Assembly: GCF_025642135.1 (NCBI RefSeq)
Contig: NZ_CP106793.1
Location: 7,470,001 to 7,534,000, forward strand
From: Streptomyces cynarae
Lineage (GTDB): Bacteria; Actinomycetota; Actinomycetes; Streptomycetales; Streptomycetaceae
DNA: 64,000 bases
Direction of reading: 5' to 3'
Position numbers and translations under genes: made by a program
Shown here: in pieces, positions 24,852 through 32,797 of the stretch
Layout of the letters: every line of letters starts with the position of its first letter
Numbering within the stretch: position 1 is the first letter of the stretch
The notes under the pieces: model-generated
What the model was told of the DNA's origin: nothing
Database searches by the model: none
The model's input: the letters and a program-made list of their open reading frames with translations, nothing else

Positions 24852-24880
24852 AAGTTGGTATGGACCAATCCGCGTGTCAA
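24852..24880 (-). promoter_or_regulatory. Chitinase promoter overlapped by a dre site
   Basis: On the minus strand TTGACA (24880-24875) and CAACTT (24857-24852) with a 17-bp spacer. The first dre-like site lies inside the spacer, so DasR would block polymerase directly. Confidence 0.55.
24854..24869. promoter_or_regulatory. dre-like DasR operator 1
   Basis: GTTGGTATGGACCAAT fits the DasR responsive-element pattern ACTGGTCTAGACCACT (TGGT...ACCA arms). It overlaps the chitinase promoter. Confidence 0.7.
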
Positions 24881-24893
24881 GGAGAATGACGGA

Positions 24894-24909
24894 ATTGGTC
24901 CATACCGGT
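24894..24909. promoter_or_regulatory. dre-like DasR operator 2 (inverted copy)
   Basis: ATTGGTCCATACCGGT is the reverse complement of site 1 with two changes; the two sites are 40 bp apart centre to centre, upstream of the -35. Paired repeats of this kind are known from Streptomyces chitinase promoters. Confidence 0.65.
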
Positions 24910-24924
24910 GAGCGGAGAGACGCG

Positions 24925-25179
24925 GGTCGTGGCGCAGCCCGCCGGCTCGCCCATCGCGCCAAGGCCGCCGGACGTCCGAGCCCCGACTTCGTCCTGGACC
25001 ACCTGGTCCTCATGGTCACGGCCGACGCGGGCGTCCAGGCCACATCGCCGGCAGCGCGGGCGGCGGCGTCCCGGCGCTTCGCCGCGCCGGTGATTCAGAC
25101 TTTCCGGGGCTCCCGGACGCACTCGCCGCTCCCGCCGGCGGCACCGCAGGCATCCGCGGCACCGCTCGCGTACACGTGA
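24925..25179 (+). pseudogene. TetR-family regulator remnant (C-terminal part)
   Basis: One frame reads like the end of a TetR ligand-binding domain: DFVLDHLVLMVTADAGVQ, then SPAARAAASRRFAAPVIQTF. The DNA-binding half is absent, and the upstream sequence is the chitinase promoter. The remaining stretch would be about 85 residues without a start or ribosome site. Call is by pattern only. Confidence 0.4.
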
Positions 25180-25223
25180 CGGCGTGACCGGGGGCGAAAG
25201 CCCCGCACCCGGCCGACGACCCC

Positions 25224-25451
25224 AGGGCCTGTTGCGAGAGCGACGCCTGCCGCGCGACGCCGGGCACGCTCCCCCAAGCTCTCTTCGAGCGGGGACCCCG
25301 CTCGCCGCACCGCCCGAGAGCCCGAGTACACCCAGTACGAGGGCTTCCGGGCGGCACTCCCCAAGCTCTTCGAGCGTGGGGCACCCCAGAGCACGCACCG
25401 GACGCCCGGGCGCCGCCCTTCGGGCGACGGCGCCACTTTCGCAAGAGACCT
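25224..25451. mobile_element. MITE-like element with terminal inverted repeats
   Basis: Imperfect inverted ends: AGGGCCTGTTGCGAGAGCG (25224 on) and, on the opposite strand, AGGTCTCTTGCGAAAGTGG (from 25451). The 228-bp interior holds two CCCCAAGCTC...GAGC hairpins (25268-25299, 25360-25389) and a CGCCGCCCTTCGGGCGACGG stem, and no gene. The right end supplies the stop codon region of the ATP-grasp gene. Ends and size fit a non-autonomous element; a parent transposase is not in the window. Confidence 0.5.
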
Positions 25452-26574
25452 AGAGCGGCAGTGCCTCCGCCGCTGCTTCGACTGCCTCGACGGGGGCAGG
25501 AACCGCCGGCAGCAACGGCTCCGCCTGCTCGACCCGCTGCTGAGGCAGCGACACCGGTCGCAGGGGCCGCGGCCCCGACACCACCGTGTAGTCCTGGCCC
25601 AGGAACGGCGGCGTGATCTCCCCGGGATCCTCCCCGAGCGCCAACTGCACCGCAGCCCAAGGCGCGTTGACCCCGCACAGGGAGAGCTGGTGCAAGCCGC
25701 CGGCCGGGCGCGTGTTGACATCCATGAGCACGGGCTGCTCGCCGAACATCCGGAACTGGATGTTGGACAGGTAGTGCAGCCCGAACCCCTCCGCGATCCG
25801 CCGCGCCGGCTCCAGCCACTGCTCGTGCTGCGTGAAGCCGCGCCGACGGCCGTCCTTGGTGCGGCCGATGGCCAGCCGCACCCGGTTGTCCGGCCCGGTG
25901 AGGCAGTCCACCGACACCTCCGGCTGCTCCAGGCGCGGCATCACCAGCCAGTCGACCGGCTCTTCGGCCTGCTCCAGCGCATCCACGACCAGGTCCAGCG
26001 GCACATAGGGGCTGGGGAACCCGGTGAGGTGCGCGAGCGAGAACGGGGTGCGCGTGACGACCCGGAAGCCCACCCCGCCCGCACCGGACGCCGGCTTGAG
26101 GCACGCCTTGAACCCACCGGCCTCCAACTCCTCCACCGCGGCGACGAGTTGGTCCGCCGACCGCACCCGGAACCACGGCGGCACGGGCACACCGATCGCC
26201 TGCACGGCCTCGTACGCGATCACCTTGTCCTCGAAGACGGCCACGGCCTCCGGCGGCGGCGCCAGCAGCGCCGTACCCGCCGCCTCGAACTCGGCTCGGT
26301 GCGCCACGATCGCCGACTGGTGCAGGCGGGGCACGAAGACATCGATGCCACGCCGTTCGCACTGGTCGAGGGCGTACTCCACGTACGCGGCCGGGGACAG
26401 GCCCTCCGGCTCCAGATCGGCGGTGTCCGCGGCGGCCAGGACGGGCGAGTCGGGGTCACCGTGCGTGGCGTGGATCTCGACGGCCCGGTCGCTGGGATTT
26501 CTCCGCAGCTGATCCATGAAGAACACGTTCTCCGCGTACGTGCGGTTGAGCCAGACGCGTACGCGAGAGACCAT
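25450..26574 (-). CDS. ATP-grasp domain protein
   Basis: 374 residues, ATG at 26574. An N-terminal preATP-grasp region is followed by an ATP-grasp fold (about 110-310) with a glycine-rich loop (KPASGAGGVGFRVV) and the metal-binding end LMDVNTRPAGG. Such carbamoyl-phosphate-synthase-like enzymes ligate a carboxylate to an amine or thiol. It reads alone, divergent from the metallophosphoesterase gene, with no substrate clue. The C-terminal 50 residues are Pro/Ala/Glu-rich and end at the repeat element. Confidence 0.8.
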   Translation of the reverse strand: MVSRVRVWLNRTYAENVFFMDQLRRNPSDRAVEIHATHGDPDSPVLAAADTADLEPEGLSPAAYVEYALDQCERRGIDVFVPRLHQSAIVAHRAEFEAAGTALLAPPPEAVAVFEDKVIAYEAVQAIGVPVPPWFRVRSADQLVAAVEELEAGGFKACLKPASGAGGVGFRVVTRTPFSLAHLTGFPSPYVPLDLVVDALEQAEEPVDWLVMPRLEQPEVSVDCLTGPDNRVRLAIGRTKDGRRRGFTQHEQWLEPARRIAEGFGLHYLSNIQFRMFGEQPVLMDVNTRPAGGLHQLSLCGVNAPWAAVQLALGEDPGEITPPFLGQDYTVVSGPRPLRPVSLPQQRVEQAEPLLPAVPAPVEAVEAAAEALPL

Positions 26575-26906
26575 GCAGGCCGCCTTTCACGGTTGTGCGG
26601 GCAGGGCGAAGCAGGCCGTGCCCGGCCAGGGGAGAGGGAGGTGCACCGAACCGCCGTACGCTTCTGCGGCGTCCGCGACGGATGTGCTGGGGCGATCATA
26701 GGGCCTTCCGGGCGCCACCACTGCTACGCGCGGGTTACGGATTTTCCGCGGCTCCCGATCAGGCGGCGAGGGGCCTGGCCCAGGACGGCCGAGCACCCGG
26801 TGCCCGCTGTTTCGGCCACGGCCGGGAACCTGCCGCGGGTCGCTCTTGTCCCTCCGCATCCCGATGTGGTCTTGTGGAGCCAATTCGGATCTCGAAAGGG
26901 GCGAGA
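26575..26906. other. Divergent intergenic region, no gene seen
   Basis: 332 bp between the ATP-grasp and metallophosphoesterase starts. No convincing ORF, repeat or clear promoter hexamers were found. Confidence 0.5.
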
Positions 26907-27815
26907 GTGGAGTCGACGGACGGCCGTGGACGCCTGCTCGCCATCAGCGACCTGCACGTCGGATACGCCGAGAACCGCGCCCTCGTCGAGTGCATGCGGC
27001 CCACGTCGGACGAGGACTGGCTGCTGGTCGCCGGTGACGTGGCCGAGACCGTCGCCGACATCCGCTGGGCCCTGGAACTGCTCGCCGGCCGCTTCGGCAA
27101 GGTGGTCTGGGCTCCGGGCAACCACGAGCTGTGGACCCACCGGAAGGACACCGTCACCCTGCGCGGCGTCGAGCGGTACGAGCACCTGGTGGCCGTGTGC
27201 CGGGAGCTGGGCGTGACGACACCCGAGGACCCCTACCCGGTCTGGGAGGGCCCGGGCGGTCCGGCGGTCGTCGCCCCGCTGTTCCTCCTCTACGACTACT
27301 CGTTCCTGCCGAAGGGATGCACGACCAAGGAGCAGGGGCTCGACTACGCGCAGGGCACCGGGATCGTGTGCACCGACGAGCACCTGCTGCACCCCGACCC
27401 CTATCCCAGCCGCGAGGCGTGGTGCTGGGCCCGGGTGGCCGAGACCGAGCGCAGGCTGACGGAGATCCCCGGCGATCTCCCCGTGGTGCTGGTGAACCAC
27501 TACCCGCTGGACCGGCATCCGACGGACATCCTGCGCTACCCCGAGTTCGCCATGTGGTGCGGTACCCGCCTCACCGCCGACTGGCACCGCCGCTTTCCGG
27601 TGGCGTGCATGGTCTACGGCCATCTGCACGTTCCGCGGACCACCCACCACGAGGGCGTCCGCTTCGAAGAGGTGTCCCTGGGCTACCCCCGTGAGTGGGG
27701 CCCGCGCCCGCAGCCGCCAGGGGAACTGCGGCGCATTCTGCCGATGGAGGACCAAGCAGGTGATCGAGGAGCTGCTTCCGGGGCCGGTCGCGGTCGTGGA
27801 GGCGCACGGCCGTGA
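26907..27815 (+). CDS. Metallophosphoesterase
   Basis: 302 residues from the GTG at 26907 (AAAGGGGCGA upstream). The calcineurin-like metal motifs are complete: ISDLHVG, GDVAE, GNHELW, VNHYPL and YGHLHVPR. There is no signal peptide. The last 56 bp overlap the phosphopantetheinyl transferase gene, so the two are translationally coupled. The pairing is common in Streptomyces and suggests a function linked to phosphopantetheine or CoA metabolism, such as recycling of 3',5'-ADP or hydrolysis of phosphopantetheinyl groups; this is inference. Confidence 0.85.
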   Translation: MESTDGRGRLLAISDLHVGYAENRALVECMRPTSDEDWLLVAGDVAETVADIRWALELLAGRFGKVVWAPGNHELWTHRKDTVTLRGVERYEHLVAVCRELGVTTPEDPYPVWEGPGGPAVVAPLFLLYDYSFLPKGCTTKEQGLDYAQGTGIVCTDEHLLHPDPYPSREAWCWARVAETERRLTEIPGDLPVVLVNHYPLDRHPTDILRYPEFAMWCGTRLTADWHRRFPVACMVYGHLHVPRTTHHEGVRFEEVSLGYPREWGPRPQPPGELRRILPMEDQAGDRGAASGAGRGRGGARP

Positions 27816-28515
27816 CGCGCTCGGCGACGGCGTCAGCCTCCACCCCGAGGAAGAAGCTGTCATAGCGCGGGCGGTGGACAAGCGGCGCCGGGAGTTCACC
27901 GCCGTACGGGCCTGCGCACGCCACGCCATGGAGAAGCTCGGAGTCCTGCCGCAGCCGGTCCTGCCCGGCGAGCACGGCGCACCGCGCTGGCCGGACGGGC
28001 TGATCGGCAGCATGACGCACTGTGTCGGCTACTGTGCCGCCGCGCTGGCCCGGGCGGGCGAACTCGCCTCGCTCGGCATCGACGCCGAACCCCACGACCG
28101 GCTGCCGGACGGCGTACTGGACGCGGTGGCCCTGCCCACCGAGCGGACCCGGCTGCGAGGCCTCGCCCGCAGCCGTCCATCCGTCCACTGGGACCGGCTG
28201 CTGTTCAGCGCCAAGGAGTCGGTCTACAAGGCGTGGTTCCCCCTGACCGGCAAGTGGCTCGACTTCCTCGAGGCCGACGTGGAGATCGACCCGGGTACCG
28301 CCCTCCAGGCCCCGGACTCCCCGGATTCGCCGGACTCCCGGGCCGCTTCGGAGCCGTCGGACTCCCGGGACGCCTCGGACGCCTCCGGCGGCTTCCGGGC
28401 ACGGCTCCTGGTGCCGGGCCCGCTGGTCGACGGCCGCCGCGTCGATGCTTTCGACGGTCGCTGGACCGTACGCGGGGGCCTGCTCGCGACGGCCGTCGCC
28501 GTGCACCACTTCTGA
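27760..28515 (+). CDS. Sfp/EntD-type 4'-phosphopantetheinyl transferase
   Basis: 251 residues from the GTG at 27760, inside the end of the preceding gene with GGAGG upstream. It has the PPTase signature LGIDAEPHDRLP (Mg2+ ligands) and FSAKESVYKAWFP. It transfers phosphopantetheine from CoA to carrier proteins of polyketide or peptide synthases. A low-complexity Asp/Ser/Pro insert (about residues 184-208) interrupts the C-terminal domain and reflects short DNA repeats. It resembles the stand-alone PPTases that serve several Streptomyces pathways. Confidence 0.92.
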   Translation: MIEELLPGPVAVVEAHGRDALGDGVSLHPEEEAVIARAVDKRRREFTAVRACARHAMEKLGVLPQPVLPGEHGAPRWPDGLIGSMTHCVGYCAAALARAGELASLGIDAEPHDRLPDGVLDAVALPTERTRLRGLARSRPSVHWDRLLFSAKESVYKAWFPLTGKWLDFLEADVEIDPGTALQAPDSPDSPDSRAASEPSDSRDASDASGGFRARLLVPGPLVDGRRVDAFDGRWTVRGGLLATAVAVHHF

Positions 28516-28540
28516 GTCGCCCTCCGAGTCGTCCGCCCGG

Positions 28541-28765
28541 TCATCGGGGGCACCAGTCGCCGAGCAGGCGGAAGAACTCCTCCTCGGTGCCCGTGAGCCC
28601 CGCCTCCGCCAGGGCCCGGTCCGCCTCGGCCAGCGCGGCGGTCGGGACCACGGGAGGTCGGTGCGTGTCCGGCGGGCCGTCGAAGGCGGCTCGTACGGTG
28701 TGCAGGAGACGCAGATAGGCCTGCACGGCGGCGCGCTGGCGGTCGGTCAGGACGGCGGTCGGCAT
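28541..28765 (-). CDS. Small conserved-type hypothetical protein
   Basis: 74 residues from the ATG at 28765 with GGGGAGA upstream. Mostly helical and acidic, ending EEFFRLLGDWCPR. No domain recognised. It converges on the PPTase gene 25 bp away. Confidence 0.6.
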   Translation of the reverse strand: MPTAVLTDRQRAAVQAYLRLLHTVRAAFDGPPDTHRPPVVPTAALAEADRALAEAGLTGTEEEFFRLLGDWCPR

Positions 28766-29041
28766 CGGTCGGCTCTCCCCGGTTTCGGCCGTGCGACGGG
28801 GGCGTCGCACGGCGGTTCGTGCACGGCACGCGCCGGCGGTACGCGGACGGCCGCCGCGCGCACCTCGGACGCACCTCCCAAGCTTGCCGTCCGCCACTGA
28901 CAATCCCGTTCGCCTCCCTGCGGGTTCGCCCGCTTAGCCGAGGCGAAACCTGGCCGAAATCCAGCGGGGAACACGCCCCCTACGCTGGGGGGCAAGGGCT
29001 TTCACACGCCTTCGCGGGGGCCGGCGGAAGGGAGGCGGGCG

Positions 29042-30064
29042 GTGGAGGAGGTCACGGGTGGGCATGCGCGGCGCGCCCCCGGGCGGCGCCCCGTGGGCGA
29101 GGGCGAACTGCGCCCGCGCCACCGGATCGTGCACGGTTACCGGCGCGCCTATCGCCTGGCCGGCCAGGGCCCGGCGCTCGTCCTCGTCCACGGCATCGGC
29201 GACTCCTCGGCGACCTGGGCCGACCTGATCCCCGACCTGGCCCGCACCCACACCGTGCTCGCGCCGGACCTGCTCGGCCACGGAGCATCCGACAAACCGC
29301 GCGCCGACTACTCCGTGGCCGCGTACGCGAACGGGGTACGCGATCTGCTCACCACTCTCGGCATCGAGTCGGCCACCCTGGTGGGGCATTCGCTGGGCGG
29401 CGGCGTGGCCATGCAGTTCGCGTACCAGTTCCCCGAGCGCACCGAGCGGTTGATTCTGGTCAGCGCCGGGGGAGTGGGCCGGGAGGTCAACCCGGTGCTG
29501 CGGGCCGCCTCCCTGCCCGGTGCGCACCTGATGCTCGCCGCGCTCCGCCTGCCCGGTATGCGGCTCAACCTCGGCCTGTTCGCCCGCCTGATGCGACTGC
29601 TGGACACCGATCTGGGCCAGGACGCGGCCGAGTTGCTGACCCTGGTGGACGCGCTGCCGGACGCGACGTCCCGCAGCGCCTTCATCCGCACGCTGCGGGC
29701 CGTGGTCGACTGGCGGGGCCAGGCGGTCACCATGCTCGACCGCTGCTACCTGACCGAGGGCATGCCCACCCTGCTGATCTGGGGCGACCGCGACGGTGTG
29801 GTGCCCGTGCGGCACGCCCACCGGGCGCACGAGGCGATGCCCGGCAGCCGTCTGGAGATCTTCGAGGGCGCGGGCCACTTCCCGTTCCACACCGACCCCG
29901 CGCGCTTCCTGGCTCTGGTCGAGGAGTTCACCGGTGCCACACCCGCGGCGGAGTGGAGCCGCGACCACTGGCGGGCGCTGCTGCGGGCCGGCCGTCCCGG
30001 CCACTCCGGGAACCGGGCACCGGACAGGGACGTACGGGAGGCGAGCGAGCGCAGCGCCACGTGA
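29042..30064 (+). CDS. Alpha/beta hydrolase
   Basis: 340 residues from the GTG at 29042 (GGGAGG upstream). Alpha/beta-hydrolase fold: oxyanion HGIGDSSATW, nucleophile elbow GHSLGGG, acid Asp in WGDRDGVVP and catalytic His in GAGHFPFH. Lipase/esterase or C-C hydrolase class cannot be separated from sequence. No signal peptide. It converges with the MFS gene, 3 bp apart. Confidence 0.87.
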   Translation: MEEVTGGHARRAPGRRPVGEGELRPRHRIVHGYRRAYRLAGQGPALVLVHGIGDSSATWADLIPDLARTHTVLAPDLLGHGASDKPRADYSVAAYANGVRDLLTTLGIESATLVGHSLGGGVAMQFAYQFPERTERLILVSAGGVGREVNPVLRAASLPGAHLMLAALRLPGMRLNLGLFARLMRLLDTDLGQDAAELLTLVDALPDATSRSAFIRTLRAVVDWRGQAVTMLDRCYLTEGMPTLLIWGDRDGVVPVRHAHRAHEAMPGSRLEIFEGAGHFPFHTDPARFLALVEEFTGATPAAEWSRDHWRALLRAGRPGHSGNRAPDRDVREASERSAT

Positions 30065-30067
30065 CGA

Positions 30068-31258
30068 TCATCTGGTTGAAGCGCGGCCGCCGGCCGCCAC
30101 CAGTAGGGCCGTCACGAGGTACGGCAGCGCGGCCCATACGAAGGCGGTGCTGTGCGTGGTGGCCGAGCTGACCGCCGCGTACGCGCCGTACACCGCCATC
30201 GTGGCCACGTCGGTGCCGAGGCCTGCCACCGACGTCAGCGTGGCCCGGTGCCCGTCGTCGATGCGTGCCTGGAGCCGGGCGTCGGCCAGCACCGTGGCCA
30301 GTTGGAAGCCACCGAAGGCGAGGGCCACGAGGACGAGGCCGGCCGGTGTCCGCAGCGCTGCGCCGACGGCCAGGGCGAGCGCGGCGCCCGCGAGGAGTCC
30401 GGAGAGTCCGGCCCGGCCCAGGCGTGCGCACGCCCCGGCCGACAGGCCGCCGGTCGTGGCCCCGGCCCAGACGAGGAGGAGCAGGTAGGGGACGGCTTCA
30501 TCGGGCACGCCGGTGCCCTTCACGAGGAGCGGCGTGTACTCGTCGAGCGCGCCCCACACGGCGCCCACGGCCGGGACGAGCAGCAGGGCTCCGCGTACGG
30601 ACCGGTCGGCTCGGGCCTCGGCGAGCCCCGCCCGCAGCGTCACGACCCAGTCGCCGTTCCGTGCGGCCGGCGCCCGGTGTTCCGGCAGCCGGGCCGCCGT
30701 CGCCGCGGCGAGGAGGCAGGCAAGCGCGCTCGCCGCGCCGACGGCGGGATAGCCGCCCAGGGCGAATACCGGGCCGGCCAGCGCCATCGCCGCCATCACG
30801 GCCACCAGCCCGGCCGCGCGGACCCGGCCCATGACGCGGGTGTACCGCTCGGCGGCGCCGAGGCGGCCCAACTCGTCGTACACGAGTGCCTCCAGCGCCC
30901 CGGAGCGGAGAGCTCCGCCGGCGCCCCAGAGGACGAAGCCGAGGGCGAAGGCCCCGTACGACGGGACGAGCACCCACAGGACGAAGGCGACGGCGGTGAG
31001 GAGTGGGCCGAGCCACAGCAGCAGCCGACGGGAGAGGGCGTCGGCCCAAGCCCCCGAAGGAATTTCCAGGAGTACGCCGGTGGCCGACCAGAGGGCGAAG
31101 AGAGAGGAGATCTGCCACAGCGACAGACCGGTGTCGCTGAACAGCAGCGCGTACACCGGGTAGAGCAGGACGAAGTCGTCGAGGAACGCGTAGCAGTACA
31201 GCTTCGCGGTCAGCCGCCGGACCCCGGTGGCGGGCACACGTGCAGGTGAGAGTGTCAT
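30068..31258 (-). CDS. MFS transporter
   Basis: 396 residues from the ATG at 31258 with GGGAAGG upstream. Twelve hydrophobic segments; the early loop carries EIPSGAWADALSRRLLL, the MFS motif A region. Probably a drug or metabolite exporter at the cytoplasmic membrane. Substrate unknown. Confidence 0.85.
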   Translation of the reverse strand: MTLSPARVPATGVRRLTAKLYCYAFLDDFVLLYPVYALLFSDTGLSLWQISSLFALWSATGVLLEIPSGAWADALSRRLLLWLGPLLTAVAFVLWVLVPSYGAFALGFVLWGAGGALRSGALEALVYDELGRLGAAERYTRVMGRVRAAGLVAVMAAMALAGPVFALGGYPAVGAASALACLLAAATAARLPEHRAPAARNGDWVVTLRAGLAEARADRSVRGALLLVPAVGAVWGALDEYTPLLVKGTGVPDEAVPYLLLLVWAGATTGGLSAGACARLGRAGLSGLLAGAALALAVGAALRTPAGLVLVALAFGGFQLATVLADARLQARIDDGHRATLTSVAGLGTDVATMAVYGAYAAVSSATTHSTAFVWAALPYLVTALLVAAGGRASTR

Positions 31259-31659
31259 GAGGCCTTCCCGCAGGGACAGTTCGGACGCCGGGAGCAGGGC
31301 GTCCGGGGCGGCCCTCGGGAGGCATGGCTGCGGGATCAATGTCGCCAGGTCATGGCACCGCATCGTAGGCGGCGGGTCCCGTGCGGCGCAGGGAATTCCG
31401 CACGACCGTCCGCCTGGCGTCCGCCCGCTACCGCCACCCGCTGCTGCCGTTCCGCAGGAACATCCCGCGGAACCGTCCCACCGTTCCCCCATCCATGGCG
31501 ACGTCCCGGCAGGTCACAGGGGGTGGGGTCCCGTAAGGGCGTCATGTGGCCGGGGATCGCTGGGGCGGGACGGGGAGGCCGGGCACGGTGGTGTCGTGCC
31601 GACGGACCACGAGGGACCCACCGGGGGACCGTCCGTCGGCCGACGGAAGGGGATCCACT
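31259..31659. other. Divergent intergenic region with one small palindrome
   Basis: 401 bp between the MFS gene and the small secreted protein. It holds GTTCCGCAGGAAC (31449-31461), a 13-bp palindrome repeated in part 7 bp on (GGAACC). No gene was recognised. Confidence 0.4.
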
Positions 31660-31662
31660 GTG

Positions 31663-32091
31663 ATGTCACGCAAGAGCATCGCCCTCGCAGCCGCCGGACT
31701 GGCCCTGGTGGGCGGCCTCGCCGCCGCCCCGGCAGCGACCGGCGCACCGTCCGCCCGGTCTGCTCAGTCCGCCGCGAACGTGGAGGCCGCGGCCAACAAG
31801 TGCTCCGGCTGGAAGGAGATCCACATCACCGGGGGCGCCGCGAAGTACATGGAGTGCACGAAGAAGGTCAACGGCAAGTCGTACGCCTCCGGCGCCTTCT
31901 ACCTGTGGGACACCAAGCGTGACGGCAAGGCCGTCCAGGCGTACGCGGAGACCGACTACGACCACTGGTACGGCGACGACGTCACCTGGTCGCACTTCTA
32001 CAGCTGGGCCGACGACACCCACCACAGCCCGAAGATCAGCACGGGCTGGCACCGGGGCGACGACTTCGGCCTGGTGATCGAACTCAAGTAG
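31663..32091 (+). CDS. Small secreted protein
   Basis: 142 residues from the ATG at 31663; GTG at 31660 is equally possible after GGAAGGGG. The Sec signal peptide ends near APAATGA. The mature domain has two cysteines (probable disulfide) and many Trp/Tyr/His residues (DYDHWYGDDVTWSHFYSW). Family not recognised. Exported to the medium or the wall. Confidence 0.75.
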   Translation: MSRKSIALAAAGLALVGGLAAAPAATGAPSARSAQSAANVEAAANKCSGWKEIHITGGAAKYMECTKKVNGKSYASGAFYLWDTKRDGKAVQAYAETDYDHWYGDDVTWSHFYSWADDTHHSPKISTGWHRGDDFGLVIELK

Positions 32092-32127
32092 GCGCCTCGG
32101 CCCCGGGGACCACTTCGGTCGCGCTGG

Positions 32128-32733
32128 TCACTGCCCGGTGGGCGGTTCGGTCAGATCGGTGGGGTCGGTGTTGGCGCCGCACAGCACGACGCAGACCTTC
32201 TCTCCCCTTCCGGGCCGGTAGCCGCGATGGGGGGTGTCGGGCCGGACCGGCAGGTCGCCGTCGGGCGGACGCTCCTCGGAACAGACGCTCGTCGGGTGAG
32301 GTGAGTGCGGCGAGGGCGGTCGCGGCGCCGTGTTCGACGGCCACCTTGCGGTGGTCCCACAGTGCCTTGCGGGCGCGGACGATCTCGGCGTCCGGCACCA
32401 GTACGGAGTGCACGCCGTCCTGCTGGGCGGCGTGCAGGGCCATGGCGGAGGCGCGGCGGGCGCCGAGGAGTCGGCGGCGACGGAGCCGACGGTGACGTCG
32501 ACGGGGCGGCCGGCCTCCAGGGCGGCGTTCAGCGCACGGCAGTTGTCCGGCTCGACGGCGACGGTGCGGATGCCGTGGTGCCGGGCGGCGGTCGCGACGC
32601 CGGCGAACAGGCCGCCGCCGACCGCGACCACCACGGTGTCCAGGCCGGGGATCTGCTGGTGGATCTCCTCGAGCAGGCATGAGTACCCGGTCGGCTCACC
32701 TGCGGGGGCGGCCCGGTCAGCGCCTCCCCGCAC
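32128..32733 (-). pseudogene. Decayed PLP-dependent threonine/serine dehydratase-like gene
   Basis: Three frames carry successive pieces of one enzyme: EEIHQQIPGLDTVVVAVGGG with the phosphate-loop GGGLFAG (about 32660-32480); then SAMALHAAQQDGVHSVLVPD and RKVAVEHGAATALAAL (about 32470-32290); then EKVCVVLCGANTDPTDL (about 32210-32150). The N-terminal half with the PLP lysine is missing. At least two frameshifts and a 5' truncation make it nonfunctional. Confidence 0.75.
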
Positions 32734-32797
32734 AGTCCGCCCCGCACCTCATCGCCGGCCGCTGATCCGTTGCAGCCCCGCTGAGAGACAAGCCCCA

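Noticed and set aside
24877..25398. Minus-strand frame upstream of the chitinase
   Set aside because: No motif, crosses the repeat element and the dre sites; looks non-coding.
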